NCBI GenBank assembly: GCA_963765625.1
Contig: CAVXXD010000012.1
Coordinates: forward strand, 372,001-436,000
Source of the DNA: CAVXXD01 sp963765625
GTDB taxonomy: Bacteria; Actinomycetota; Geothermincolia; Geothermincolales; Geothermincolaceae
DNA length: 64,000 nt
Direction: 5' to 3'
Shown here: one piece after another, positions 36,887 to 45,981 of the stretch
How the letters are laid out: the number at the start of each line of letters is the position of its first letter
How positions within the stretch are numbered: the first letter of the stretch is position 1
Notes under the pieces: model-generated
What the model saw: the letters and a program-made list of their open reading frames with translations, nothing else
Told to the model about the DNA's origin: nothing
Databases searched by the model: none
Made by a program: the position numbers and the translations under genes

Positions 36887-38164
36887 ATGAAAACACTTTT
36901 ACAGAAGATCGAAGAGAAGCAAGCGCGGCTGGCCGTGCTGGGCATGGGCTACGTGGGACTGCCCCTGGCCGTGGCGGCAGCCGAGGCGGGGTTTTCCGTG
37001 ACGGGGTTCGACCCCAACCCCAGGCTGGTGGGGGACCTCCGGAAGGGCCGGCACGAGTCGACCGACATCGGCGAAGCCGAACTCAAGTCGCTGATCCGCC
37101 AGGGCGCGCTGCGCGCCACCGACAAGCCCTCGGACATCGCCGGTTCCGACATATTCTGCATCTGCGTTCCCACGCCGCTGACCCCGCACCGTGAGCCTAT
37201 CCTCGACTACATCCAGGAGGCGGCCGGGATGGTCGCCGGGGCGCTGGCGGGCAGGGGAAGCGGGGAGCGGCTGGTGGTCCTGGAGTCCACCTCCTACCCC
37301 GGCACCACTCACGAAGAGGTGCTGCCGGTGCTTCTTTCATCTAACAGGGAGCTTTGCCGCGACTTCCACCTGGCCTTCTCCCCCGAGCGCATCGACCCGG
37401 GCAATCCCGACTGGCACCTCGCCAACACCCCCAAGCTGGTGGGCGGCGAGCGCAAGTGCTGCACCAGGCTGGGATCAGCTTTCTATGGCAGTTTCGTGGA
37501 GACAGTGGTCCCGGTGAGCTCGCCCGCGGCGGCGGAGATGGCCAAGGTGCTGGAGAACGTCTACCGGGCGGTGAACATCGCCCTCGTCAACGAGCTGTGG
37601 ATGCTCTGCGACCGCATGGGACTGGACATCTGGGAAGTGATCGAGGCGGCCTCCACCAAGCCCTTCGGCTACCACCCATTCCAGCCGGGTCCGGGGCTGG
37701 GCGGCCACTGCATCCCCATCGACCCCTTCTATCTGACCTTCAAGGCCAGGGAGTTCGACTTCGCTACCGAGTTCATCGAGCTGGCCGGCAAGATCAACGT
37801 GGCCATGCCTTATTTCGTGGTCGATATGGCACGGCGGGCGCTGAACGACGTCTCCAGGAGCCTGAAAGGCGCGCGCGCCATGGTATTGGGCGCCTCCTAC
37901 AAGCCGGGGGTGGCCGACATGCGTAACTCCCCTTCGCTCAAGGTGATACAGCTAATGATGGAAGAGGGCGCGAAAGTCTCGTATCACGACCCCCATGTCC
38001 CGGAGCTGGATGTGGGAGGAAAGACGCTGAAGAGCGTGCCCTACAACCCTTCTTCCATAAAGAAATACGATCTTGCGCTGATCCTCACCGCCCACCCCGA
38101 GGTGGACCATGGATTGTTGAAACGGTCCGGGATACCCGTCGTCGACACCCGCCACGTGCTGTAA
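36887..38164 (+). CDS. UDP-glucose/UDP-ManNAc-type nucleotide sugar dehydrogenase
   Basis: 425 residues from the ATG at 36887, after AGGGGAG. The NAD-binding motif LAVLGMGYVGLPLAVAAAEA, the VLESTSYPGTTHEEVLP segment, AFSPERIDPGN, and the catalytic Cys275 in GPGLGGHCIPIDPFYL are as in the WecC/WbpA branch, as are AEMAKVLENVYRAVNIALVN and LGASYKPGVADMRNSP. These enzymes oxidise C6 of UDP-N-acetylhexosamines to the uronate in two NAD-dependent steps. The closest subfamily (UDP-GlcNAc or UDP-ManNAc) cannot be fixed by eye. It follows the glycosyltransferase gene. Confidence 0.92.
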   Translation: MKTLLQKIEEKQARLAVLGMGYVGLPLAVAAAEAGFSVTGFDPNPRLVGDLRKGRHESTDIGEAELKSLIRQGALRATDKPSDIAGSDIFCICVPTPLTPHREPILDYIQEAAGMVAGALAGRGSGERLVVLESTSYPGTTHEEVLPVLLSSNRELCRDFHLAFSPERIDPGNPDWHLANTPKLVGGERKCCTRLGSAFYGSFVETVVPVSSPAAAEMAKVLENVYRAVNIALVNELWMLCDRMGLDIWEVIEAASTKPFGYHPFQPGPGLGGHCIPIDPFYLTFKAREFDFATEFIELAGKINVAMPYFVVDMARRALNDVSRSLKGARAMVLGASYKPGVADMRNSPSLKVIQLMMEEGAKVSYHDPHVPELDVGGKTLKSVPYNPSSIKKYDLALILTAHPEVDHGLLKRSGIPVVDTRHVL

Positions 38165-38171
38165 CCGCCGG

Positions 38172-38696
38172 TCAGCGGCTGCCGTAGCGGTCGTAGAAGA
38201 CGATCTCCTCCAGGGGCTTGCGGCCCCGCTCGTCCGGCCACTTGGCGGGATAACCCAGCGGCGTCATGGCCACCAGGCGGATCTCTTCCGGCACGCCCAG
38301 GATGGGCTTGAAGACGGATTCGTCGAAGGCCCCTATCCAGCAGGTGCCCAGCCCCTGGCTCCATGCCTCCAGCACCAGGTGCTCGAGGGTGATGCCGATG
38401 TCCACCAGGTAGTAGTTCTGGTCATCCTGCCTGCCGGACAGCCCGGGGTCGGCGCATGCCGCGATTAGCACAGGCGCCTGGGCCACGCCCTTCTGGCAGG
38501 GGTTGCCCTCGAGCTTCTCGGAGACGGCCTGCCGGATGGCGGGGTCCCTGACCACCACGAAACTCCAGCACTGCCGGTTGGCCCAGGAAGGCGCGAGGCG
38601 CGCCGCCTCCAGCACCGCCTGCAGTTTCTCTTCTTCCACCGGCCTGTCCTCGAACTTGCGGATACTGCGTCGCTCTTCGAAGATCTTCATGACCAT
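38172..38696 (-). CDS. Nitroreductase family protein
   Basis: 174 residues. The N-terminal FEERRSIRKFEDRPVEEEKL and LAPSWANRQCWSFVVVRD segments are the FMN-binding signature of the family, and the C-terminal LGTCWIGAFDESVFKPILGV and LVAMTPLGYPAKWPDERGRK motifs complete it. The size is that of small single-domain FMN-dependent nitroreductases. The start may be the ATG at 38696 or the one at 38690; an AAAGGGGG site suits either. It converges on the nucleotide-sugar dehydrogenase with 7 bp between stops. The physiological substrate is unknown. Confidence 0.88.
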   Translation of the reverse strand: MVMKIFEERRSIRKFEDRPVEEEKLQAVLEAARLAPSWANRQCWSFVVVRDPAIRQAVSEKLEGNPCQKGVAQAPVLIAACADPGLSGRQDDQNYYLVDIGITLEHLVLEAWSQGLGTCWIGAFDESVFKPILGVPEEIRLVAMTPLGYPAKWPDERGRKPLEEIVFYDRYGSR

Positions 38697-38887
38697 GGGC
38701 GGGCCCCCTTTCCAGGCGTTGCTGATCTGCTCCTTGCCTGGATTCTATCATCTTTTTTCCGCCTTCAACAAAGCGAGGGCCAGAAAAGGCTTGTGATAAG
38801 ATACTATGGTCGGGGAATAAATGCGGTGAGGGCGGCTTAAAGATCTCAGTTCGCTTACCTGCCCTCTTGGAATAAAGGAGACGGTTC

Positions 38888-40129
38888 ATGCTCAACCGGG
38901 TACCGGTACAACCCAAAGAGATAGACGATTACCGTTCCGTCGTCGGGGACGGCATCATAGACGAACTGCGCGCCAAGGCCGAGGCCTTCCGGGGCGCGCG
39001 GGTCCTCAACATCAACAGCACCGCCTTCGGGGGAGGGGTAGCGGAGCTGCTTTACACCCTGGTGCCCCTGATGCGGAGCCTGGGCATGGAGGCAGAGTGG
39101 CAGGTGATCGAGGCGGAGCCGGAGTTCTTCGAAGTGACCAAGTTCTTCCACAACGCCCTGCAAGGCATGGAGATACCCACCACCCCGCAGATGACCGACA
39201 CCTACATGCGGGCGGTGCGGGAGAACGCCTTCCACTTCGAGGGGGATTACGACTTCGTCATCGTGCACGACCCCCAGCCCTGCGCCATGCTGCACGTCCT
39301 GGAGGAGATGGGGGAGAGGCAGGGCAAGTGGATCTGGCGCTGTCACATCGACACCACCGTGGCTCAGGATGACGCCTGGGGATTTCTTCTTCCCTATATC
39401 AACCACTACGACGCGGCCATCTTCACCAAGGACGACTACATCAAGACGCCCCTCAGGGTGAAGCGCCTGGCCTTCATACCGCCCTCCATCGACCCCTTGA
39501 GCCCCAAGAACCAGGCCCCTTCACGCGAGACGGTGGAAGACATAGTCAGCCGCTATAGCGTCGACCCCGGACGCCCGATCATCTTGCAGGTCTCCCGTTT
39601 CGACCCCTGGAAGGATCCCCTGGGAGTGGTGGATACCTACCGGTCGGTTAAAGAAGATGGTCACCCCGATGTCCAGCTGGTCTTCATCGCCTCCATGGCT
39701 TCGGATGACCCCGAGGGGTGGCACTATTACGAGAAGACCAACCAGTACAAAGGGGACGACCCCGACGTCCACCTCCTCTCCAACCTGCAGGGCGTGGGCA
39801 ACCTCGAGGTGAGCGCCTTCCAGGCCGCCGCGGCGGTGGTATTGCAGAAGTCCCTGCGGGAGGGATTCGGGCTCACAGTCACCGAGGCCATGTGGAAGTC
39901 GCGGCCCGTGGTGGCGGGGCGCGTGGGCGGCATCCAGCTCCAGATCGAGGACGGCGTGGACGGCTACCTGGTGGACGACGTCCCCCAGACAGCCCGGCGG
40001 GTCAAGGAGCTCCTGGAGGATCAGGTCTGCTGCGAGCGCCTCGGGGCGGCCGGCCACCTCAAGGTACTCGACCGCTTCCTCTCCACCCGCCATGTCGGCG
40101 ACTACCTCGACCTCTTCGCCTCTCTGTAG
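38888..40129 (+). CDS. treT: Trehalose glycosyltransferring synthase (TreT-like, GT4)
   Basis: 413 residues, the usual TreT length, after AAAGGAG. The diagnostic N-terminus RVLNINSTAFGGGVAELLYT is present, as are IVHDPQPCAML, WRCHIDTT, FIPPSIDPLSPKN, ILQVSRFDPWKDPLGVVDTY and the donor site QKSLREGFGLTVTEAMWKSR. TreT makes trehalose in one step from an NDP-glucose and glucose; related trehalose phosphorylases share the fold, so the reaction direction is not certain. Together with the GT20 gene the window encodes two possible trehalose routes. Confidence 0.88.
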   Translation: MLNRVPVQPKEIDDYRSVVGDGIIDELRAKAEAFRGARVLNINSTAFGGGVAELLYTLVPLMRSLGMEAEWQVIEAEPEFFEVTKFFHNALQGMEIPTTPQMTDTYMRAVRENAFHFEGDYDFVIVHDPQPCAMLHVLEEMGERQGKWIWRCHIDTTVAQDDAWGFLLPYINHYDAAIFTKDDYIKTPLRVKRLAFIPPSIDPLSPKNQAPSRETVEDIVSRYSVDPGRPIILQVSRFDPWKDPLGVVDTYRSVKEDGHPDVQLVFIASMASDDPEGWHYYEKTNQYKGDDPDVHLLSNLQGVGNLEVSAFQAAAAVVLQKSLREGFGLTVTEAMWKSRPVVAGRVGGIQLQIEDGVDGYLVDDVPQTARRVKELLEDQVCCERLGAAGHLKVLDRFLSTRHVGDYLDLFASL

Positions 40130-40132
40130 GGC

Positions 40133-40195
40133 CGGTCAGTAAAATTGGGGCCTGACCCCAATTTTACTCAAGCTTTGAGACCTGACCCCATCTTG
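40133..40195. repeat. REPIN-like palindromes with GGGGCCTGACCCC core
   Basis: GTAAAATTGGGG (40139-40150) and its exact complement (40156-40167) surround CCTGA. A related half unit, GACCTGACCCCATCTTGACT, follows at 40180-40195 or so after an imperfect TCAAGCTTTGA palindrome. The AAAATTGGGG...GACCCC string is shared with the inverted repeat at 26266-26367. The element begins a few bases after the treT stop and lies upstream of the DUF2079 gene. Confidence 0.8.
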
Positions 40196-40240
40196 ACTAA
40201 TAACGGCGTCTAAAAGAGAATTGGAAGCCGTGAAAGGTCG

Positions 40241-41869
40241 ATGGCGGACAGGATAAAAGTGACAGAAGCAACAGCGCAGGGAGAGGGGAACAGGCAGCGT
40301 ATCCCCGATTTCATCGAGTGGACCTGGCGTGGCCGGGACTACCTGCTCGAGCGTTTTCCGCGATTCTCCGCCTTCATCTACAAATACGGCATCTTCATCC
40401 TCATCGGCACTTTCTTCCTGTTCTACTCGGGCATCTCCGTCTTAAAACACATGAACTTCCAGTCCCACGGCTGGGACCTGGGCATCTTCGACCAGACCAT
40501 CTGGCAGTACAGCAAGTTCGAGATAGGATACAGCACGGTGCGGCTGGTTCCGTTGCTGCTGGCCGACCACTGGCACCCGTCCCTCTTCCTCTTCGCCCCG
40601 TCCTTCTGGATCTGGGACGACGTGCGCATGCTTCTTATCGTACAGGCGGCCATCGCCGCCCTGGGCGGGATACCCATCTATCTCATCGCTCAAAAGAAGA
40701 CCGGGAGCCGCGCCGTCCAGCTGCTGGCGGTATTCACCTACTGCTTCTTCTGGGGCATGTTCGAGCTGATCTTCTTCGATTTCCACCCCCACTGCCTCTA
40801 TCCGCCGCTGATCGCCCTGATGTACTACTTCGTAGACCGCGACAACATGATCGGCTTCTTCTTCACCCTGCCCTTCCTGTTGATCATCCAGGAGCAGGTG
40901 GTGCTGACCGCCGCATTCGTGGGTATCTGGATGGCCATCTTCCGCCGCAAGTGGGTCGAGGGGGCCCTTACCTTCCTCATCTCCTTCGGCTGGTTTTACG
41001 CCGTCTCCAAGAAGCTAATCCCCGGCCTGGCGGTGGGCGGGGCCTACGCCTACAACATGTACTACGAATACCTGGGCAAGGACATGTTCGCGGCCGGCAA
41101 GTACCTGGCTCTCCACCCCTGGACGGCGGTGAAGCTGCTGTTCTGGCCGTATCACAAGACCAAGCTGATCCTGGCTCTTCTGGTGCCGTTCCTCTTCCTG
41201 CCCCTGATGGGGCCGTTCATCATCATCATGATCCCCGACCTGCTCCAGCGCCTCTTCTCCAGCCACTTTCCCCACTGGGAACTCATCCGCCACTACAACG
41301 CGGTATATGCGGCGGTGCTGGTCATCGCGACCATGGAGGCCCTGCCACGTCTCCATCGCATGTTGAAGAAACGCTACGCCGGCAGGGAGATCGAGGCCCG
41401 GAAGATGGTCTTCGCCGTCTTCCTGGTGATCGCCCTGCTCCAGGTCCCCTTCACCTTCTCCCGCTCGCTCAAGACCGTCCTCAACCCGTCTTTTTACCTC
41501 CGCTCCGACCGGGAGGCCGCCGGCTACGAGGCCATGAGCGTCATACCGGCCGACGCCTCCGTCTGCGCCCAGGACGTAGCCGTGCCTCACCTGGCTCACC
41601 GGGAGCTCATCTACCAGTACGGCTGTTACGTGTTCAAGGCCGACCAGGTGGTGCTGAACCGGGACAAACAGTACGACGGCAACACTTTCAACGCCGAATA
41701 CGTAATTCTCAACAAGTATTACGACTGCTTCCCTTTCCCAGGCCAGAAAGAGCTGGCGCTCTCCATCGAGGAGCTTTACCGGGACGAGCGCTACGAGGTC
41801 GACAACTTCGGCGAGGGGTGGCTGGTGTTCAGGCTCAAGCCCCAGTACGACATCGACGGCAATATCTGA
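40241..41869 (+). CDS. DUF2079 polytopic membrane protein
   Basis: 542 residues. After a cytoplasmic N-terminus there are about ten hydrophobic segments, beginning YKYGIFILIGTFFLFYSGIS. The motif SHGWDLGIFDQTIWQYSKF and the LADHWHPSLFLFAPSFWIW segment are the DUF2079 signature. This family is predicted to resemble GT-C-type glycosyltransferases or related membrane enzymes, but has no established function. The C-terminal 110 residues are soluble. An AAAGG site precedes the ATG. It comes before the DUF362/iron-sulfur cluster, 137 bp upstream, and could share its transcript. Confidence 0.82.
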   Translation: MADRIKVTEATAQGEGNRQRIPDFIEWTWRGRDYLLERFPRFSAFIYKYGIFILIGTFFLFYSGISVLKHMNFQSHGWDLGIFDQTIWQYSKFEIGYSTVRLVPLLLADHWHPSLFLFAPSFWIWDDVRMLLIVQAAIAALGGIPIYLIAQKKTGSRAVQLLAVFTYCFFWGMFELIFFDFHPHCLYPPLIALMYYFVDRDNMIGFFFTLPFLLIIQEQVVLTAAFVGIWMAIFRRKWVEGALTFLISFGWFYAVSKKLIPGLAVGGAYAYNMYYEYLGKDMFAAGKYLALHPWTAVKLLFWPYHKTKLILALLVPFLFLPLMGPFIIIMIPDLLQRLFSSHFPHWELIRHYNAVYAAVLVIATMEALPRLHRMLKKRYAGREIEARKMVFAVFLVIALLQVPFTFSRSLKTVLNPSFYLRSDREAAGYEAMSVIPADASVCAQDVAVPHLAHRELIYQYGCYVFKADQVVLNRDKQYDGNTFNAEYVILNKYYDCFPFPGQKELALSIEELYRDERYEVDNFGEGWLVFRLKPQYDIDGNI

Positions 41870-42006
41870 GTTGCGCAAGCGCAACCGGGCTGATACAGCT
41901 CATGGGGCGTAAAGGACCAATCCAGGAAAATCCCGTATAAGAGGAGAAATCGTACCGTACATATAACTGAACAGATGTAAAACATCCGACGGGCAATGAA
42001 AGGATC

Positions 42007-42990
42007 GTGTTGGAGAGAAGAGACTTCCTGGTAAAGAGCGGCAAGCTCGCGGCGGGCCTTGGCGGGTTGTACGTCGCCGGCAGCCTGGCTTCATGCGTCA
42101 GAAACCCGGAGACTTCAAAGGTACAGGAGCAAGCCTCCGAGCCGGGGGAGGTCAAGCCCCCCACCGAGGTGGCCGCTTCCGAGTGCGACCTGGCCGTGGC
42201 CAGGGGGTCTAACCCGGCAGCCCAGCTCCATGCCGCCCTGGACGCGGTGGGAGGGGTGGGCCGTTTCAGCCTGGCCGGCAAGAACGTGTTGATCAAGCCC
42301 AACGCCGCCTTCGCCAGCGACCCTTCCGTGGCCGCCACCACTCTGCCGGAACTGGTGGGGGAGATGGCGCACATCTGCCTGCAAGCCGGCGCGGCCTCGG
42401 TGCTGGTTTTCGATCACCTTCTAACCGACCTGCCGGACAAGACCCTGGAGATCAACGGTATCGCCCCGGCCGCCCGAGAAGCGGGCGCGTCGGTGAAGAC
42501 TTACGCCACCAACAAGCCGGGGCCGGGCCGCACCATCTCCAACCCGGGCGCCACGGCTATCGTCAACCCGGCCATCCTGAACGAGGTGCTGGATGCCGAT
42601 TTCATCATCAACATGCCCAAGGCCAAACACCATTCCGGCGCATTGCTCTCGCTGTCGATGAAGAACCTCATCGGCACCCTGGTGAACATGGGGAGCATGC
42701 ACGGCATCGACCTGCACCGGGCCATAGGGGAGCTGAGCCTGGTGGTCAAGCCCGGGCTGATCGTGATGGACGCCACCAGCATTCTTCTGAACAAAGGGCC
42801 GGGAGGGCCAGGTAATGTCGCCACGCCGGGAGAGGTGATCGTAGGTCGCGACCCGGTAGCGGTGGACAGTTACGCGGCTACCCTTTTCGGCAAGACCGCC
42901 GCCGACATACCTTCCATCGTGTATGCGGCCGAAGTGGGAGTGGGTACCACCGACTACGCTTCGCTGGGCTTCAAGGTGGTGGAATCATGA
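42007..42990 (+). CDS. DUF362 protein with Tat signal and lipobox
   Basis: 327 residues from a GTG at 42007 or the TTG just after it, both close to AAAGGA. The N-terminus has a twin-arginine motif (ERRDFLVKSGKL) and a hydrophobic core ending in LASC, so it may be a Tat-exported lipoprotein. The body matches DUF362 proteins: GKNVLIKPNAAFASDP, LDADFIINMPKAKHHSGALL and SMKNLIGTLVNMG. DUF362 proteins often occur with polyferredoxins and are poorly understood. Its stop overlaps the start of the NapH-like gene (ATGA), which implies tight coupling. Confidence 0.86.
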   Translation: MLERRDFLVKSGKLAAGLGGLYVAGSLASCVRNPETSKVQEQASEPGEVKPPTEVAASECDLAVARGSNPAAQLHAALDAVGGVGRFSLAGKNVLIKPNAAFASDPSVAATTLPELVGEMAHICLQAGAASVLVFDHLLTDLPDKTLEINGIAPAAREAGASVKTYATNKPGPGRTISNPGATAIVNPAILNEVLDADFIINMPKAKHHSGALLSLSMKNLIGTLVNMGSMHGIDLHRAIGELSLVVKPGLIVMDATSILLNKGPGGPGNVATPGEVIVGRDPVAVDSYAATLFGKTAADIPSIVYAAEVGVGTTDYASLGFKVVES

Positions 42991-43935
42991 CCGAGGCAAG
43001 TATGGACGCGATCGCTAAAACAGGGCCGAAGGCCGCGAAGGCGGAGAAGCGGCGGAGCCTGCGGATAATGCGCGCTTCGGCCCAGCTGACCTTTCTGGCG
43101 CTGTTCGTCCTGGCGGCGTGGGCGGCCACATACCCGCCCTCCGAAGCCTATGCCGACAATATCTTCCTGCGCACCGAGCCGCTCAACGCCCTCCTCAACC
43201 ACATCTTTATCTACGGGCTGGTATTCGTCCTGCCCGCCTTGATCATTCTAGTGCTGACCGTCTTTTCCGGCCGGTTCTTCTGTGCCTGGATCTGCCCTCT
43301 GGGCACCTGCTTCGACTTCGTGCCCTCCGCCGGACGGCACGGCAAGCCTACTTTAAAGAAGATGCGCCCGCGCGGCCTTACCGGGAAAACGATAAGCGGG
43401 GACACCGCCCGCCTGCGCCTCAAATACGTCTTCCTGGCCGTGCTGGCTGTGCTGTACATCGCCAACATCGGCCTCATCTGGCTGTTCGACCCCCTGGTCA
43501 TCGTAAACCGGGCGGTACTCTTCCTGATGGGGAGGGACCATCCCCGCCATCTTCATCATCCTGCTGGCGCTGGCCGCCATCTTCAAGCCGCGTTACTGGT
43601 GCCAGGAGCTCTGCCCAACCGGCGCCCTTTTCAGCGCCTTTTCCGCCCTGGGGAAACTGCTGCCGGAGAAGCTCTCACCCCTCTCCCTTCACAAAGAAGA
43701 GTCCGCCTGCACCCATTGCGGCAAGTGCGCCACCGCCTGCCCCTTCGAGATAACCGCGGTGGCGGACAAGCGTGTCACCGGCCGCCTGGCCCTGGCCGAC
43801 TGTGCCCTCTGTGGGGACTGCGTCTCGGCTTGCACCTGCGACGGCGCCCTCTCGCTGACATCCTTCGGCCGCAAGGTCTACTCCTCCGGCCGGGCCGGTG
43901 GCTGCGAGCTGCCGGAAGAGGAGGAGGTGGGATAG
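42987..43935 (+). pseudogene. NapH-like membrane polyferredoxin interrupted by a +1 frameshift
   Basis: The first part (to about 43530) has four or so membrane segments and the FFCAWICPLG motif of NapH/MauN-type iron-sulfur proteins. At ATGGGGAGGGACC (43527-43539) the frame must shift by one base. Beyond it, in the next frame, follow IFKPRYWCQELCPTGALF and two ferredoxin motifs, CTHCGKCATACPFEI and CALCGDCVSACTCDGAL, to the TAG at 43933. Removing one G gives an uninterrupted protein of 315 residues. This is either an assembly indel in a G run or a true mutation. The protein would pass electrons through the membrane to the following NapG-like protein. Confidence 0.87.
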
Positions 43936-43936
43936 G

Positions 43937-44551
43937 GTGAAGAAGAAGCTGACGGTCTCCCGCCGCGAGTTCCTGGGCCTGGCCGGCATCGGCGTAGGCA
44001 CCGCCGCTCTCTACGGGATAATGGGAAGCCAGGAGGAGATACCGCCCCTGCGCCCGCCCGGCATCAAGGGAGAGGACGAGTTCGCCACCCGCTGCCTGCG
44101 CTGCCAGGAGTGCGTGCGCGGCTGCCTCACCCAGTGCCTGGAGCCCGCCGGAAAGGAATACGGGGCGGACCGGCTGTGGACGCCGCGCTTCAACCCCGAG
44201 CTGGCCAGGTGCGAATACGAGCTCTGCGGCCGTGCCTGCGCCACCGCCTGCCCGGCCGGCCTGATGGAAAGGGTACCCGACGTCGACGTAAAACTGGGGC
44301 AGGCCTTCATCTACAAGAAGCTCTGCCTCCCCTGGAGCCAAGGCAAGGACTGCCTGATCTGCTACGAACGCTGCCGTTATCAGGCCATCGGGGTGGACGA
44401 GAGGCGCCGCCCCTACATGATCCCGGAGAACTGCACCGGCTGCGGCGCCTGCCAGAACACCTGCATCGCCGTACCCGACAAGGCCATCATCGTCTATCCA
44501 TTGGGATACGTCCCCGAAAACGAAGGCAGCGGAGGCGGCCGGCGCGGCTGA
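43937..44551 (+). CDS. NapG-like Tat-exported 4Fe-4S ferredoxin protein
   Basis: 204 residues from a GTG at 43937 with a GGAGGTGGG site; the start lies directly after the NapH-like stop. The Tat motif SRREFLGLAGIG is followed by a hydrophobic core. Four Cys clusters are visible: CLRCQECVRGCLTQC, CEYELCGRACATACP, CLPWSQGKDCLICYERC and CTGCGACQNTC, as expected for a four-cluster periplasmic ferredoxin of the NapG/MauM group. No nitrate reductase gene is near, so the module probably serves another acceptor together with DUF362. Confidence 0.88.
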   Translation: MKKKLTVSRREFLGLAGIGVGTAALYGIMGSQEEIPPLRPPGIKGEDEFATRCLRCQECVRGCLTQCLEPAGKEYGADRLWTPRFNPELARCEYELCGRACATACPAGLMERVPDVDVKLGQAFIYKKLCLPWSQGKDCLICYERCRYQAIGVDERRRPYMIPENCTGCGACQNTCIAVPDKAIIVYPLGYVPENEGSGGGRRG

Positions 44552-44561
44552 GCAAGTCCAT

Positions 44562-45047
44562 TTAAAGCTCCAGCTCCATGAAGCGCACCCGGAAGGGGAG
44601 GTGCGGATAATCCTTGACCTCCTTGTCCCGGAACCCCAGGCGGACGTACCATTCTCTGAGGCCTTCGTCCGGGTCCATGACTGCGATGGAGATATTCCTG
44701 CCGCCCGCCTCCCTCACCCTGTCGATGGCGTATTCCATCAGTTTGCGGCCATGTCCCCGGCTCTGCCGCCCGGGCAAGACCGCCAGCCTCTCGAGGTAGT
44801 ACTTTCCGCCGTCCGCCTTTTCCACGGCGATGAAACCGGTCTGCCGCTCTCCCTCGAACAGCCCGAAGAAACGGGCGCCCTTCGCCCGCAGCTCTTCCAG
44901 CCTGTCTGTGGTCATGAAGGAGGGGTGGGTGGGGGCGTTCTCCGGCGTGAGCGAGAAACGCCGGGCTACGGCGGCGAAGGGCTCCCTGATGATGCGGACG
45001 CTCTCTTCCAGGCCGGCGCCGTCGGGTATCTCCCTTATCTCCTCCAT
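44562..45047 (-). CDS. GNAT-family N-acetyltransferase
   Basis: 161 residues after AAGGAGG. The acetyl-CoA binding motif is LERLAVLPGRQSRGHGRKLM, and ISIAVMDPDEGLREWYVRLGF is the typical last strand and helix of the GNAT fold. The N-terminal 50 residues are less conserved. It converges on the NapG-like gene with 10 bp between stops and is downstream of the methyltransferase on the same strand (24 bp). The substrate is unknown. Confidence 0.88.
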   Translation of the reverse strand: MEEIREIPDGAGLEESVRIIREPFAAVARRFSLTPENAPTHPSFMTTDRLEELRAKGARFFGLFEGERQTGFIAVEKADGGKYYLERLAVLPGRQSRGHGRKLMEYAIDRVREAGGRNISIAVMDPDEGLREWYVRLGFRDKEVKDYPHLPFRVRFMELEL

Positions 45048-45071
45048 CGCGGGGGCCTCCTTCCAGGCTGG

Positions 45072-45863
45072 TCAGTCCTTGCGGGCCACCAGGTGGATGA
45101 AGCAGCCCATGCCGCGGAAGGCCTCTTCCCGGCCGGCCCGTTCCTCCAAGGCGGCCAGGTCCTCGAGGCACTCCTCTTTATCGAAGAAGGAGCAGTCCAT
45201 GTAATCCCCGAAGATGCGCAGCCCGTACTCGCCCTCGAGGGCGTAACCCAGGGGCTCGAGCAGCCCCAGCATCTCGGCTGTGGAGTAGAGATGGCCGGTG
45301 CCCCGGTTGAGGTCGGTCGTGAAGGTGTCCTGCTCGAAGGCGCTCATGGCGGCGCCGGCGTCGTGGCCGGCCAGGATGTCGTGGGCGATTTTGCCGTAAC
45401 GGTTGGTGAAGACCAGCGATAGCAGGCCGCGCGGCCTTAAGACCCGGGTGAAAACGTCGAAGGCGCGCAAGGGATCGTCTACGTACTCGATGGTTTCGTG
45501 GCAGATGACCAGGTCGAAGTCGTTGGCCTCATAGGTCTCCAGATCCTCGATGCGCTGGTTCATGAAAGAAAGGCTGGAGCACTCCCGCGGCATCTCCCTC
45601 TCCGCCCTGTCCCTGACGCTGTCGAGCAGGCAGGTGGAGGGCTCCAGCAGGGTGACGCGATGTCCGGCTTCGGCCAGGCGCAGGCTGATGTCGCCCAGCC
45701 AGCACCCGGCATCGAGCACGTCCAGCGGGGCGTCGGTCACACGGGTCAGGTAGTCGAGGTGCTCGGCAAGATATCTCCAGGTAACTTCGTGCTGGACCCG
45801 GGTGGCCGGCTCCTGCTCGTGCTCGATGATGGCCCTGGTCTTGTCGTCGATCGCTTCCGCCAT
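45072..45863 (-). CDS. SAM-dependent class I methyltransferase
   Basis: 263 residues. Motif I is LDVLDAGCWLGDISLRLAEA, followed by VTLLEPS (the acidic ribose-binding residue) and FDLVICHETIEYVDDPLRAF, the motif IV region. RGLLSLVFTNRYGKIAHDIL and DTFTTDLNRGTGHLYS resemble the CmoM/SmtA group of tRNA-modifying methyltransferases, but this assignment is tentative. An AAGGGGGG run precedes the ATG. It is co-directional with the acetyltransferase gene. Confidence 0.85.
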   Translation of the reverse strand: MAEAIDDKTRAIIEHEQEPATRVQHEVTWRYLAEHLDYLTRVTDAPLDVLDAGCWLGDISLRLAEAGHRVTLLEPSTCLLDSVRDRAEREMPRECSSLSFMNQRIEDLETYEANDFDLVICHETIEYVDDPLRAFDVFTRVLRPRGLLSLVFTNRYGKIAHDILAGHDAGAAMSAFEQDTFTTDLNRGTGHLYSTAEMLGLLEPLGYALEGEYGLRIFGDYMDCSFFDKEECLEDLAALEERAGREEAFRGMGCFIHLVARKD

Positions 45864-45981
45864 ATTCCCCCCCCTTGGTAGTTCATCTTTCTCCCCCGAT
45901 TATACCCTTCCGGAGTACCGTTATCGCCTCCAAGGAGTGGGTATATACAAGAATAGAGTGCCAAGACAGGGGGTGACAGGC

